Below are positions 35,954-44,447 of a DNA stretch of 64,000 bases, in pieces. The translations under genes and the position numbers were made by a program. Origin of the DNA: Bacillota bacterium (GTDB lineage: Bacteria; Bacillota_A; Clostridia; Lachnospirales; Lachnospiraceae); the NCBI GenBank assembly GCA_023443625.1, contig JAEZTQ010000034.1, forward strand, positions 1 through 64,000, in the 5' to 3' direction. Numbering within the stretch: position 1 is the stretch's first letter; each line of letters opens with the position of its first letter. The notes below the pieces were generated by a model, which did no database searches, had not been told where the DNA came from, and saw nothing but the letters and a program-made list of their open reading frames with translations.

Positions 35954-36724
35954 ATGAATTATAAGATGATATTTAGAACAGCAATGTTAGCAGGTGAAAT
36001 TATGGCAGAAAGCGGAGCAGAAACCTTTCGAGTGGAGGATACTATGCTACGAATTTTGCGTACATCTTCCTTAAAAATTGTTGAGGTATATGTAACAACG
36101 ACGGGTGTTATGGCAACACTTTCAGATCCAGAGATGGAGCCCATCAGTGAAGTAATGCGAATTAACAAGCGGACTAATAATTTAAATAGGATTAATGAGG
36201 TTAATCAAATCTCTAGAAACATTTGTGATGGGATAATTTCAATAGAAGAGGCATATGAGAAACTGATACAGATCAGAGATATGAAAATCTATTCCAGTAC
36301 TGTTAAATCCATAGCAACAGTGGTCTCTACAGGTGGTTTTGTTGGTTTGTTTGGCGGAACTATGATTGAATGTATCATAGCTGCAATGAATGGGCTAATT
36401 ATTGTCTTAGTTGGCAGATTATTAGAGAATAGGATTGGCAGCTCGTTTATGGTTGACGCTGTAAAAAGCTTTTTCATTGCAGCTTTTACTATGTTATGCG
36501 CGATACTGTTCAAACATGCTGATTCGGAACTAATAATTGTTGGTTCTATTATGCCCCTGGTTCCAGGAATACCAATCACCAACGCCATCAGAGATACTTT
36601 ACAGGGAGATTTTAATTCGGGAACGGCTAGAATGATAGAGGCTTTTGTCATATCTTTAGGTATAGCCTTAGGAATTGGATTTGGTATGGGCTTCTTTCAC
36701 TATATTGAAAGGATGATGATATAA
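35954..36724 (+). CDS. Threonine/serine exporter, ThrE N-terminal family (YjjP-like)
   Basis: This 256-aa protein starts with the cytosolic conserved MLAGEIMAESGAETFRVEDTM segment, typical of ThrE_1 (DUF1212), followed by about five membrane helices including IMPLVPGIPITNAIRD. Together with the next gene it should form a two-gene version of the ThrE exporter. The stop overlaps the next ATG by one base (TAATG). Start codon support is modest. Confidence 0.9.
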   Translation: MNYKMIFRTAMLAGEIMAESGAETFRVEDTMLRILRTSSLKIVEVYVTTTGVMATLSDPEMEPISEVMRINKRTNNLNRINEVNQISRNICDGIISIEEAYEKLIQIRDMKIYSSTVKSIATVVSTGGFVGLFGGTMIECIIAAMNGLIIVLVGRLLENRIGSSFMVDAVKSFFIAAFTMLCAILFKHADSELIIVGSIMPLVPGIPITNAIRDTLQGDFNSGTARMIEAFVISLGIALGIGFGMGFFHYIERMMI

Positions 36725-37152
36725 TGTTAGTGCAGACAATCAGTGCTTTCTTTGCTACGGCGGCCTTTTCTCTGATATTTAGTATACCTAAAAAATATAT
36801 AATCCATGCTGGGTTGACAGGTGGTTTTGGTTGGTTTATCTACCTCTTTGTAATGAACTTACAAGAGGATAAGTCCTTGGCAAATCTATTCGCAACTTTG
36901 TTTGTAGCGCTGGTTTCACATGTTTTAGCTAGGATTTATAAAGCACCGGTAACGATGTTTTTGATACCTGGGATCATACCCATGGTTCCGGGAGCAGGGA
37001 TGTTTCATATAGTGCAGAGCATACTTTATAACCAACATAATAGTGCCATTCTATATTTCTTTGAGACCTTTAAAATGGCAGGAGCGATTGCTTTAGGTAT
37101 CTTCATTGTGGATACTGTTTTTCGTGTTGTAAAATTAAAAAAGACAGGTTAG
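36724..37152 (+). CDS. Threonine/serine exporter, ThrE C-terminal family (YjjB-like)
   Basis: This 142-aa membrane protein has about four to five helices and the IPGIIPMVPGAGMF motif that mirrors the IMPLVPGIP motif of its partner, typical of ThrE_2 (DUF3815). It is translationally coupled to the upstream gene. It probably helps export threonine or serine, by family knowledge. Confidence 0.9.
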   Translation: MLVQTISAFFATAAFSLIFSIPKKYIIHAGLTGGFGWFIYLFVMNLQEDKSLANLFATLFVALVSHVLARIYKAPVTMFLIPGIIPMVPGAGMFHIVQSILYNQHNSAILYFFETFKMAGAIALGIFIVDTVFRVVKLKKTG

Positions 37153-37213
37153 AATATGGATTAAAATTCATTAAAAACTGGTAACTATTGTGGAAATTAA
37201 CTATAGTTACTCA

Positions 37214-37242
37214 TTGATAAATTTAGATTGAAATGATATAAT
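37214..37242 (+). promoter_or_regulatory. Promoter of the S66 peptidase gene
   Basis: TTGATA at 37214-37219 and TATAAT at 37237-37242 are 17 bases apart, about 80 bases before the ATG. Confidence 0.6.
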
Positions 37243-37324
37243 CATTACGTTAGCCATTTTTACAAAATGTATAAAGTGACTTTTATTTACAATTTGTAGA
37301 AATTTATGTATACGGGAGGGAAAT

Positions 37325-38353
37325 ATGTTATACCCAAATAGCTTGAATAAAGGTTACAAAATTGGAGTAACTGCTACTTCTGCCGGCTTTGATACGGATG
37401 TGGATTTAAAAAGGCTTAATAATGGAATCGAACATTTTGAAAAGATAGGTTACCCAGTAAAGGTAACAGACAATGTAAGAAGATGTTTTAAAGGGCGCAG
37501 CTCTGATGGTCCCACAAGAGCAAAGGAACTACAGCAGCTTTACATAGACCCAGAGGTAGGAGCAATTATTGCTGCCAGCGGGGGTGATTATCTTGTGGAG
37601 ATGCTGTCATTTGTAGATTTTAATGTGATTAAGGAAAATCCTAAGTGGATACAGGGTTACTCTGATACCACAGGTATTTTGTTTACCCTGACCACAAATT
37701 TAGATATAGCAACCTTATATACTAATAATTTTAGTACCTTTGGGATGAAGAATTGGCACAGCTCCCTGATTGATAACCTTAAGATTCTAGAGGGTGAAGA
37801 TATAATCCAGGAAAGCTTTCCTCAGTTCCAGGATGGATTTAAGCCTAGGATTACAGGAGACGAAGAGTTTGAATTTGATAAGGAAGTAAAGTGGCGCAAT
37901 CTTTACCCAAGAGGCTGGAGCAAGGAGGAAGCGCTAAGGATTAAAGGAAGAGCCTTAGGCGGCTGCCTGGATGTGCTTCTTAATTTGGTGGGTACAAGAT
38001 TTGATAAAACAAAAGAGTTTGTCAAAACTTATAAAGAGGATAAGATAGTATGGTTCTTAGAAAGTTTTGACTTAGGCAGTGAAGCCTTGATCAGGGGTCT
38101 TTGGACACTGAAGGAGGCAGGGTGGTTTGAGCATAGTGCTGGTTTTATCTTTGGAAGACCGGCTATGTACCACACAGATACTGATACAACCTATGAAGAG
38201 GCAGTATTATCCATCCTTGGTGATTTAAATCTGCCCATTATCTTAGATGCAGACATTGGACATAAGCCACCACAGTTTACAATGATGAATGGTGGCATCA
38301 TTGATGTAACAAGCTTTGACGGTAAAGGACGAATATTCTTTGAGAGAAGATAA
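37325..38353 (+). CDS. S66 family peptidase (LD-carboxypeptidase/MccF-like)
   Basis: This 342-aa protein has the S66 layout: N-terminal GVTATSAG, a nucleophile-elbow-like IIAASGGDY, YSDTTGIL, the C-terminal LESFDLG glutamate and a DADIGHKPPQ histidine. S66 enzymes either cut the L,D-bond of murein tetrapeptides during recycling or detoxify aminoacyl nucleotides of the microcin C type. No signal peptide is seen, so it is cytosolic. GGGAGGG precedes the ATG. Which of the two activities applies is open, though length and sequence recall the MccF-like branch. Confidence 0.88.
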   Translation: MLYPNSLNKGYKIGVTATSAGFDTDVDLKRLNNGIEHFEKIGYPVKVTDNVRRCFKGRSSDGPTRAKELQQLYIDPEVGAIIAASGGDYLVEMLSFVDFNVIKENPKWIQGYSDTTGILFTLTTNLDIATLYTNNFSTFGMKNWHSSLIDNLKILEGEDIIQESFPQFQDGFKPRITGDEEFEFDKEVKWRNLYPRGWSKEEALRIKGRALGGCLDVLLNLVGTRFDKTKEFVKTYKEDKIVWFLESFDLGSEALIRGLWTLKEAGWFEHSAGFIFGRPAMYHTDTDTTYEEAVLSILGDLNLPIILDADIGHKPPQFTMMNGGIIDVTSFDGKGRIFFERR

Positions 38354-38450
38354 GAGGTAGGAAATTAGGAACTACCATGGAATTTCACATAAAAGGTAAG
38401 ATTTTGAATATAGATACCATAAGAGATAATTAAGTCTGTGGTTCTTGAAT

Positions 38451-40646
38451 ATGGATTTTAAAGGTAAGAACAAAAATAATAATAATAAAATGAGAAAGCT
38501 AAGTAAGCTAGATTATGCTCAAGCTAAGGAGAAACTATTATACATGAAAGATAAATTACAAAAGTTTCTTAAAAAATTATACACAAATTCAGAGGCTACC
38601 TGGAATGATTATATTCCTATATCCAAAAGTAACCTTCTTTTTCCTATTGCATTTTTTATTGGCACTATTATCTATTTAGAAATTATTACGCATTTCATGA
38701 TCTATGGTAATATGGATTTGAAAATCATATATCCCATATTGTTTGCAATACCACTGGGAGTTTTCCTGGGCCTAATCACTGGTTTCTTTACACCCGCAGT
38801 AAATCGAGTGTTATTTATCCTTTGTACGGTTCTTATTTCTTTTATTTTTGCCCTACAGTTGGTTTATTTCTATATTTTTAAGGTGTATTTTTCCTTTCAG
38901 TCCATGGGAATGGCCACTGATGCTGTCTCGGAATTTGGTTCTGATATCTTAACAGCCATCAAAGCTAATATTGGTGGAATTATTCTTATTCTTATTCCAC
39001 TTCTACTATTGGTTCTGCTGTTGCAGAAGCAATTTGATTACACCAGAAGAACATTAAAGCTACAGGCAATTCTTCTTGGAGTGTCAGTACTCTTTCATGT
39101 TGTAGCCTTGGTGACTTTATTGCTCTATGGCAAGGAGGATTATTCACCCTATGATTTATATCATAAATCCAAGGTACAGGATCTAAGTGGAAAAGATCTT
39201 GGAATTATATCAATGACTAGAATTGATATCGGCAAATTGCTTCAAGGTAAAGAAGATTTGGTTTTGACAGATATTGTAACTAATCAGCCAGGTACTACTC
39301 CTACTAAGGAGCCTGTAAAACCTGTTACTAATAATAAGCCAGAGGCAACACCTAAACCGGAGGCAACACCCACACCTACCCCCATCCCTATTGATACTTC
39401 ACCTAATATTATTAATATAGATTTTAATGGGCTAGCAGCGAGTGAAAATAATGAAACAATTAGAACCCTTCATAATTATTTCGCATCAGTAACACCCACC
39501 AATAAGAATGAGTATACAGGTATGTTTGAGGGCTATAATCTTATTCAGATTACAGCAGAAGGCTTCTCACCCTTTGCAGTGCACAAGGAAAAGACACCAA
39601 CCCTTTACAAAATGGTAAATGAAGGCTTTGTATTCAATAATTTTTATACATCTCTTTGGCAGACCAGTACCAGTGATGGAGAGTACGTGGCAATGACAGG
39701 TATGATACCTACAGGAACGCGTAATATGTTTCAGGGAAGAGATAATTATTGGCCTTTATCCTTAGGAAATCAGTTTAATCGTCTGGGAGTTGCTAGTAAG
39801 GCTTATCATAATCATACCCACACCTATTATCAGAGAAATGAGACTCATCCCAATCTGGGATATATATTCAAAGCCAAGGGAAATGGCCTTGTTCTGGAAA
39901 ATCCCAATACCTGGCCTGAGTCCGATGTAGAGATGATTGAAAGCACCGTAAGTGAATATGTGCAGGAAGATCCTTTCCATGTATATTACCTTACTGTGAG
40001 TGGCCATATGAATTATAATTTCAATGGTAATTATATCGCCTATAAGAATAGGGAATTGGTTGCAGATATGGAAGGCTCTTCTGTAGATGTAAGGGCTTAT
40101 CTTGCTTGCCAAATCGAATTGGATCGAGCACTGGAATTACTTATTCAAAAGCTGGAAGAAGCAGGTGTGGCTGATAAAACAGTAATTGCTCTAAGTGCAG
40201 ATCATTATCCCTATGCTTGGGATCAGAGTTTACTGAATGAAGCAGCAGGTCATGAGGTTGAGCCTTATTTTGAGAAATATAAGAATAATTTTATCCTTTG
40301 GAATAAGGGCATGACTGAGAAAGTGGTAATTGATGACCCTTGCTCTAGTCTTGATATTATACCTACCCTATCCAATCTCTTTGGCTTGGAATATGACTCA
40401 AGATTATTTATGGGAAGGGATGCACTTTCAGATTCTCCCCCCTTAGTCCTTCTTTCTAACCGTAGCTTTATCACAGATAAGGTAATGTATAATTCAGAAA
40501 CCAAAGAAGTGACTCAGTTAACTGGGGAAGAGCTTCCAGAAGATTATATCAAGAATATGAATACTATAATCAAGAATAAATTTATGGTCTCAAAAAGTGT
40601 CTTAGAAGAAGATTATTTTAGATATGTTTTCCCCAAAGGGTATTAA
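38451..40646 (+). CDS. LTA synthase family sulfatase-fold membrane protein
   Basis: This 731-aa protein has a basic Asn/Lys-rich cytosolic N-terminus and about five helices between residues 60 and 230. A Pro/Thr-rich linker follows near 285-320, then an extracytoplasmic alkaline phosphatase-like domain with metal-site QITAEGFSPF and the nucleophile Thr in TSTSDGEY (about T407). Metal-binding later residues appear in SADHYPYAW. Such enzymes transfer glycerolphosphate from phosphatidylglycerol to a growing lipoteichoic acid or related polymer. Start is uncertain: TTG 38445 and ATG 38451 both lack a clear ribosome site. No neighbouring teichoic acid genes are seen. Confidence 0.92.
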   Translation: MDFKGKNKNNNNKMRKLSKLDYAQAKEKLLYMKDKLQKFLKKLYTNSEATWNDYIPISKSNLLFPIAFFIGTIIYLEIITHFMIYGNMDLKIIYPILFAIPLGVFLGLITGFFTPAVNRVLFILCTVLISFIFALQLVYFYIFKVYFSFQSMGMATDAVSEFGSDILTAIKANIGGIILILIPLLLLVLLLQKQFDYTRRTLKLQAILLGVSVLFHVVALVTLLLYGKEDYSPYDLYHKSKVQDLSGKDLGIISMTRIDIGKLLQGKEDLVLTDIVTNQPGTTPTKEPVKPVTNNKPEATPKPEATPTPTPIPIDTSPNIINIDFNGLAASENNETIRTLHNYFASVTPTNKNEYTGMFEGYNLIQITAEGFSPFAVHKEKTPTLYKMVNEGFVFNNFYTSLWQTSTSDGEYVAMTGMIPTGTRNMFQGRDNYWPLSLGNQFNRLGVASKAYHNHTHTYYQRNETHPNLGYIFKAKGNGLVLENPNTWPESDVEMIESTVSEYVQEDPFHVYYLTVSGHMNYNFNGNYIAYKNRELVADMEGSSVDVRAYLACQIELDRALELLIQKLEEAGVADKTVIALSADHYPYAWDQSLLNEAAGHEVEPYFEKYKNNFILWNKGMTEKVVIDDPCSSLDIIPTLSNLFGLEYDSRLFMGRDALSDSPPLVLLSNRSFITDKVMYNSETKEVTQLTGEELPEDYIKNMNTIIKNKFMVSKSVLEEDYFRYVFPKGY

Positions 40647-40685
40647 AGATAAAGTAGGAAACTTAGATATTTATAAGTAATATGT

Positions 40686-40727
40686 AGCTGTTACAAAATG
40701 ATTAGATCTTTTGTAACAGCTATTTTG
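40686..40727 (+). terminator. Terminator of the LTA synthase gene
   Basis: AGCTGTTACAAAA and TTTTGTAACAGCT form a perfect 13-bp stem followed by ATTTTG. Confidence 0.85.
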
Positions 40728-40857
40728 ATTCTGTAAAATAAAACTCAAATTTCTGGATTAAATGAATAAAGGCGTTCATACTTGAGATAGCCATATGTTG
40801 AATTATGGTATTATGTGAAGTAAATCTACACTTTATGTAAGATTATAACATCAAAGA

Positions 40858-40886
40858 TTGTACATTTTCCTGAAATAAGCTATAAT
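40858..40886 (+). promoter_or_regulatory. Promoter of the small PilZ gene
   Basis: TTGTAC at 40858-40863 and TATAAT at 40881-40886 are 17 bases apart, about 40 bases before the ATG at 40927. Confidence 0.55.
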
Positions 40887-40926
40887 AGAGTTGATTTTCT
40901 ACTATATTATGATCGGAGAGAATTTA

Positions 40927-41271
40927 ATGGAAGAGAGAAGAAAAGCAAAAAGAATGCCTATAACCTTATCTTTGGAAATTAGCAACCTTTTTAAACAGGA
41001 TAATATTAGGGTCAGTAATTTACATGCTCCTATCGAAGTTACAGATATATCCAAGACAGGTATCGGCTTTATTACAACAAGCATCCTTCCTATGGATTTC
41101 TATTTTTCAGCCAATATAAATCTGGGTACGGATACTTTACGAAGTGTTGTCAAGATAGTACGAAGTCAGCCTTTGGAGAATGATACAATTAATTATGGCT
41201 GTGAATTTGTAGGAATGGCGGATGTATTATCTTATCTATTTGATGAATACGAAGACAAAATAAGTAATTAA
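40927..41271 (+). CDS. Single-domain PilZ protein
   Basis: This 114-aa protein is essentially one PilZ domain, with the c-di-GMP motifs RxxxR (R5-R9 in RRKAKR) and DxSxxG (D40/S42/G45 in DISKTG). The start at 40927 is taken because GGAGAG lies 6 bases upstream; the frame extends to 40891 without a site. It is probably a c-di-GMP effector acting by protein interaction. It is separate from the two-domain PilZ protein at 28903. Confidence 0.88.
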   Translation: MEERRKAKRMPITLSLEISNLFKQDNIRVSNLHAPIEVTDISKTGIGFITTSILPMDFYFSANINLGTDTLRSVVKIVRSQPLENDTINYGCEFVGMADVLSYLFDEYEDKISN

Positions 41272-41287
41272 GCAGTAATATAAGTGG

Positions 41288-41521
41288 AGCGGCAGGCATT
41301 GGGGGATTTGATAACAGAAAGTAAGGAGACCCCCCAGGGGCTCTGCATGTGTTCCGACGCCAGGACATCAGGCTATAATGTTCGAATCAGATCAGACATG
41401 TGAAAGCAATGTCTGCCTGTATCGAACACAATAGCCTGCCGTCCTTTCTGACGGAACACATCAGCAGATGCCCCTGGGGGGTCTCCTTACTTTCTTATTT
41501 TTACTCTTTGTACCTGCCGCT
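41288..41521. repeat. Long imperfect hairpin element (~234 bp)
   Basis: AGCGGCAGG at 41288-41296 is the exact complement of CCTGCCGCT at 41513-41521. Inside lies a perfect 25-bp arm pair (starting GAAAGTAAGGAGACC at 41317 and ending at about 41504). The arms then continue with bulges through ATGTGTTCCG/CGGAACACAT, AGGCTAT/ATAGCCT and TGTTCGA/TCGAACA to a CAGACAT/ATGTCTG tip around 41393-41416. The whole region folds back on itself. It could be a MITE-like mobile element or a structured RNA; no transposase is nearby. It is unlike the surrounding sequence in G+C. Confidence 0.85.
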
Positions 41522-41603
41522 GATTTTAATGCCTGTAATTTCACGCATTTCATTATCTATATACAGCCTTCATAATAAAATTATTTTACTTTATACTGCG
41601 GTA

Positions 41604-41870
41604 TCAGCGTTTGGGAAGGTAGGAAACAAAATCCTCGTAAAGTTCCACCATCTGTCGCATTATCTCCAAATTTATGGCTGTGCTTATTTTTGTTTCAAGA
41701 CTATGGTCTGCTTCGTCAATAATAATAATTTCTGTATTAGACCTATTTCTTACATAATCTATATCGGAGTTAGGAAAAGCTTTGTCTTTAGAGCCTGTCA
41801 CCGCAATACAAAATATTTACATTTATCGAAGTCAGTAGCATTGTCTTCTTCATCAAATTTAAAATAATTA
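41604..41870 (-). pseudogene. Remnant of an alpha/beta hydrolase C-terminus
   Basis: Read on the minus strand, VTGSKDKAFPN, IIIIDEADHSLET and ELYEDFVSYL resemble the C-terminal end of a clostridial alpha/beta hydrolase, including the DADHSLE-type catalytic histidine loop. Upstream residues (FDEEDNATDFDKCKYFVL) continue in a different frame across a break near 41800. There is no N-terminal part or start site. This looks like a decayed fragment. Confidence 0.5.
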
Positions 41871-41947
41871 GTGGATATTTTTGGTTAAACATTGTATAAT
41901 AATCCCAATTATATAAATGTATTTAATGTAAATATATAAGGAGGATT

Positions 41948-42187
41948 ATGTTGAAAAAAACTATTATTGGTTCAATCTTTTTGCTATCCGGTATATTGAT
42001 TTCCATGAGCATTATTATTACAAGCGTAATGTTAGTACCAACAGTGGGAAGTTGGAATGGATCTAGATTATTAACTACCATTTCTGTTAATGAGCTTATG
42101 TTACCATTTTCCGCAGGTATATTATTTAGTGTTATAGGACTTATTATTTTGACAATAGAATATTTTGTTAAAGACAAAAGGGTGTAG
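41948..42187 (+). CDS. Small two-helix membrane protein
   Basis: This 79-aa protein has two strongly hydrophobic segments (about 5-30 and 53-72) joined by a short polar loop, and a basic C-terminus (VKDKRV). AAGGAGGAT lies directly before the ATG; a TTG start one codon later would have better spacing. No family is recognised. It ends 13 bp before the convergent FliK-like gene. Confidence 0.7.
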   Translation: MLKKTIIGSIFLLSGILISMSIIITSVMLVPTVGSWNGSRLLTTISVNELMLPFSAGILFSVIGLIILTIEYFVKDKRV

Positions 42188-42200
42188 TTATTTTTTCTAA

Positions 42201-44102
42201 TTATGTTCTTACATCGAAGGAGTAGCGCTTCACAGAATTGTCAAGGGCATTCTCCTCGATAAAGTCCTTGCAAAAGTCAGGTTTTTTATAGTCCTTCATA
42301 AGCTCTGCGTGCACTTGGTATCCCTTGTTGTGAAGAGCTTCTTCAAGCAGAGGTATATTATTCCTGATGATTTGTCCGGCTTCATTATCCTCGGTATAGA
42401 ATTTTGCCAGTATGGTTTTCTGATTCATCTGTATATGAATACTCAGAGAGCCTAAATTATTCATATCTAGATGAAGGAGAACGCTGACCTGGTCGCCTTT
42501 CTCCTTAAGGGCTTTTTTATTAGTAAATACATAAAGGTCGCTGTGGAGTTGTCTGTTCTCTATCTGAACGGGTAATTGAAGAAAGGTGAATACTTCGTTT
42601 AAATCCTTCATAAATGTAAGATTTTCTTTTATGTTTTTTAAAGGTTCGTGGATAGAGGAGCTTTCGGATGCTTCTCTGCTGAGCTTGGTTAATTGAATTA
42701 TGTCTTCTATATCCTCCTGGAGATTTTCATAAAGTTCCTGAACAGGAGCTTTTTTTGCCAGCTTATCAGGAGTTATAGTCCACTTTTGTGAAAATGAAGC
42801 TTCAAGCAATTTATGATACTCTGGGGACCAAAGGAGCTGGGTAGCTTCTTTCCCACCGGTATTTGTTAAGCTTTCCTGTATATAATTAAGGAGTTTTGAA
42901 AGTGTAGCTGTACCCTTATCAATTTGACTTTTCATATCTGAGGGGTCAGGAAAAGTCTTTATGTATTCCAGGAGGTTTGATCTCTCAGCAGGACTTAGGA
43001 TCTGGTCAAGTAGCGCAGGGCTATCTTGTTGCGGTGCAAGCTGCCTTAGTAATTTATGGATGATGGGAGAGGCTGCTTCATCAGTCTGTGGTGTGAGATA
43101 GGGAAGGAGATTTACGGCCTCATCCAAGGATAGGTTTCCATTTAGGAGCTTTTGTACTAGGTCTGTCGGAAGATTAGTGGGGAGGGGTGAACCTTCCCTT
43201 ATTTTTTGATCCACGGCTTTACCCAGAATAGCCAGTTCCTCGGGATTTAATAAGCTGTTTTGAATATTATTATTATTTGTGTCTAGGATATTATGAGAAT
43301 CCCTGTATAATATACTCAGGAGTTTTTCGTTTATCTGGACTGCCTGATTTATTTTTCCCTGAGTACTTGGTATCATAGCAGATGCATCACTCTGGTTAGT
43401 ATCCTGATTGGCTGGGTTCTCTAAGAGGGAACTCTCGGGAGACTGCAACAACTGGGAGATATTCTTTGTAAGGACATTGATATCACTAATTAATTGGTTC
43501 CTTCCATTTTGATAGGCAACAAACTGCTTAATATTCTCACTGGTCATTGGTATTTTATGTTTAAACATTAAGACAAGTGTAAGGGGTGAAGCCTCACGGT
43601 TTAAGTAGGAGGCTTTAATGAGTGTCTGCAGGGTTTGCTTATCCACTGGCAGTCGGTGGTTTAAGAGTTCTGAAACGATGGCTTTATTTACATTGGTGGC
43701 AGCGAGGTTTGATGATGCCAGTGCTTTAAGGATGGTACTGTCAGTAGGTGTTGCTTTATCATTTGGCAGATACTTAAGTACAAGCTGGTCAGAGGAATTA
43801 TCGCTGACCTGAAAGCTTGCTTCCTGCCCAATAGATAGCGTTACATCACCAGTAAGCTTTGCTGACACAATTTGTCTGCCCGGCTCTATTTGAATTTTTA
43901 CTTCATTATATCTGAGGTCGACTACATGTCCCTTGAGAATCTGACCTTCCTTTAAATCCAGCTGCTTTAGCTCTTGTAGATGGGAGGAAGGAGTTTTATT
44001 AATTCTCCTGGTATCTGAGGAGGCTTTAACCTCAGAGTTAGAACGGGGCGTAGGCGTCTTATTGTTCTTAAAGCGTGAGAGCGATGATTGATTAATATCC
44101 AT
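42201..44102 (-). CDS. FliK-like flagellar hook-length control domain protein
   Basis: This 633-aa protein has a Ser/Lys/Pro-rich N-terminus and a long helical, Gln/Asn/Leu-rich middle. The C-terminal region (about 500-600) has QLPVQIENRQLHSDLYVFTN and SVLLHLDMNNLGSLSIHIQM, resembling the Flg_hook domain of FliK. FliK acts as a molecular ruler that switches the flagellar export gate. It is alone rather than in a flagellar operon and lacks the compact size of FliK, so a divergent FliK paralogue is also possible. No signal peptide. Confidence 0.75.
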   Translation of the reverse strand: MDINQSSLSRFKNNKTPTPRSNSEVKASSDTRRINKTPSSHLQELKQLDLKEGQILKGHVVDLRYNEVKIQIEPGRQIVSAKLTGDVTLSIGQEASFQVSDNSSDQLVLKYLPNDKATPTDSTILKALASSNLAATNVNKAIVSELLNHRLPVDKQTLQTLIKASYLNREASPLTLVLMFKHKIPMTSENIKQFVAYQNGRNQLISDINVLTKNISQLLQSPESSLLENPANQDTNQSDASAMIPSTQGKINQAVQINEKLLSILYRDSHNILDTNNNNIQNSLLNPEELAILGKAVDQKIREGSPLPTNLPTDLVQKLLNGNLSLDEAVNLLPYLTPQTDEAASPIIHKLLRQLAPQQDSPALLDQILSPAERSNLLEYIKTFPDPSDMKSQIDKGTATLSKLLNYIQESLTNTGGKEATQLLWSPEYHKLLEASFSQKWTITPDKLAKKAPVQELYENLQEDIEDIIQLTKLSREASESSSIHEPLKNIKENLTFMKDLNEVFTFLQLPVQIENRQLHSDLYVFTNKKALKEKGDQVSVLLHLDMNNLGSLSIHIQMNQKTILAKFYTEDNEAGQIIRNNIPLLEEALHNKGYQVHAELMKDYKKPDFCKDFIEENALDNSVKRYSFDVRT

Positions 44103-44324
44103 TGGAAAGCCCCTTTCGATTATTATAGTTTATAAGGTAATATTTGAAATAATATATTCTCTTAAATATATCGACTATTATCAAAGATAAGTTTATGAAT
44201 AAATTTTGGAAAGGGTTAACTTAATATTATTAAGTTTTGATGGGGCATATATTAATTATATTAGGTAAAAAATATTAATAATTTAATAAAATAAACAAAA
44301 TCCTTATTTTTTTGTAAAAAGAAC

Positions 44325-44353
44325 TTGTAATGTGGAATATCCTATATTATAAT
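44325..44353 (+). promoter_or_regulatory. Promoter of gltBD
   Basis: TTGTAA at 44325-44330 and TATAAT at 44348-44353 are 17 bases apart; the start is expected near 44360. Confidence 0.55.
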
Positions 44354-44367
44354 CTACACACAAAACG

Positions 44368-44414
44368 AAGGCGTTTTAGACTAAGCAGAGGCGAAGTCTG
44401 GAATGCCTTTTTTT
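44368..44414 (+). terminator. Leader terminator (attenuator) ahead of gltB
   Basis: AAGGCGTTTTAGAC pairs over 14 bp (with G-T pairs) with GTCTGGAATGCCTT around a 14-base loop and is followed by a T run. It lies between the promoter and the gltB ribosome site. The opposite neighbour is divergent, so this terminator can only act on the gltB transcript. Confidence 0.7.
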
Positions 44415-44447
44415 CATGTTATAGGAATATCAGAAGGAGGAGTAGCT

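Noticed and set aside
41400..41867. 155-aa plus-strand ORF
   Set aside because: It begins inside the long hairpin, has no ribosome site, and opposes a recognisable hydrolase remnant on the minus strand.
44403..44447. Upstream ATG start for gltB at 44403
   Set aside because: The frame there passes through non-family residues and has no ribosome site; ATG 44448 has AAGGAGGAG and places the catalytic Cys after a normal propeptide.
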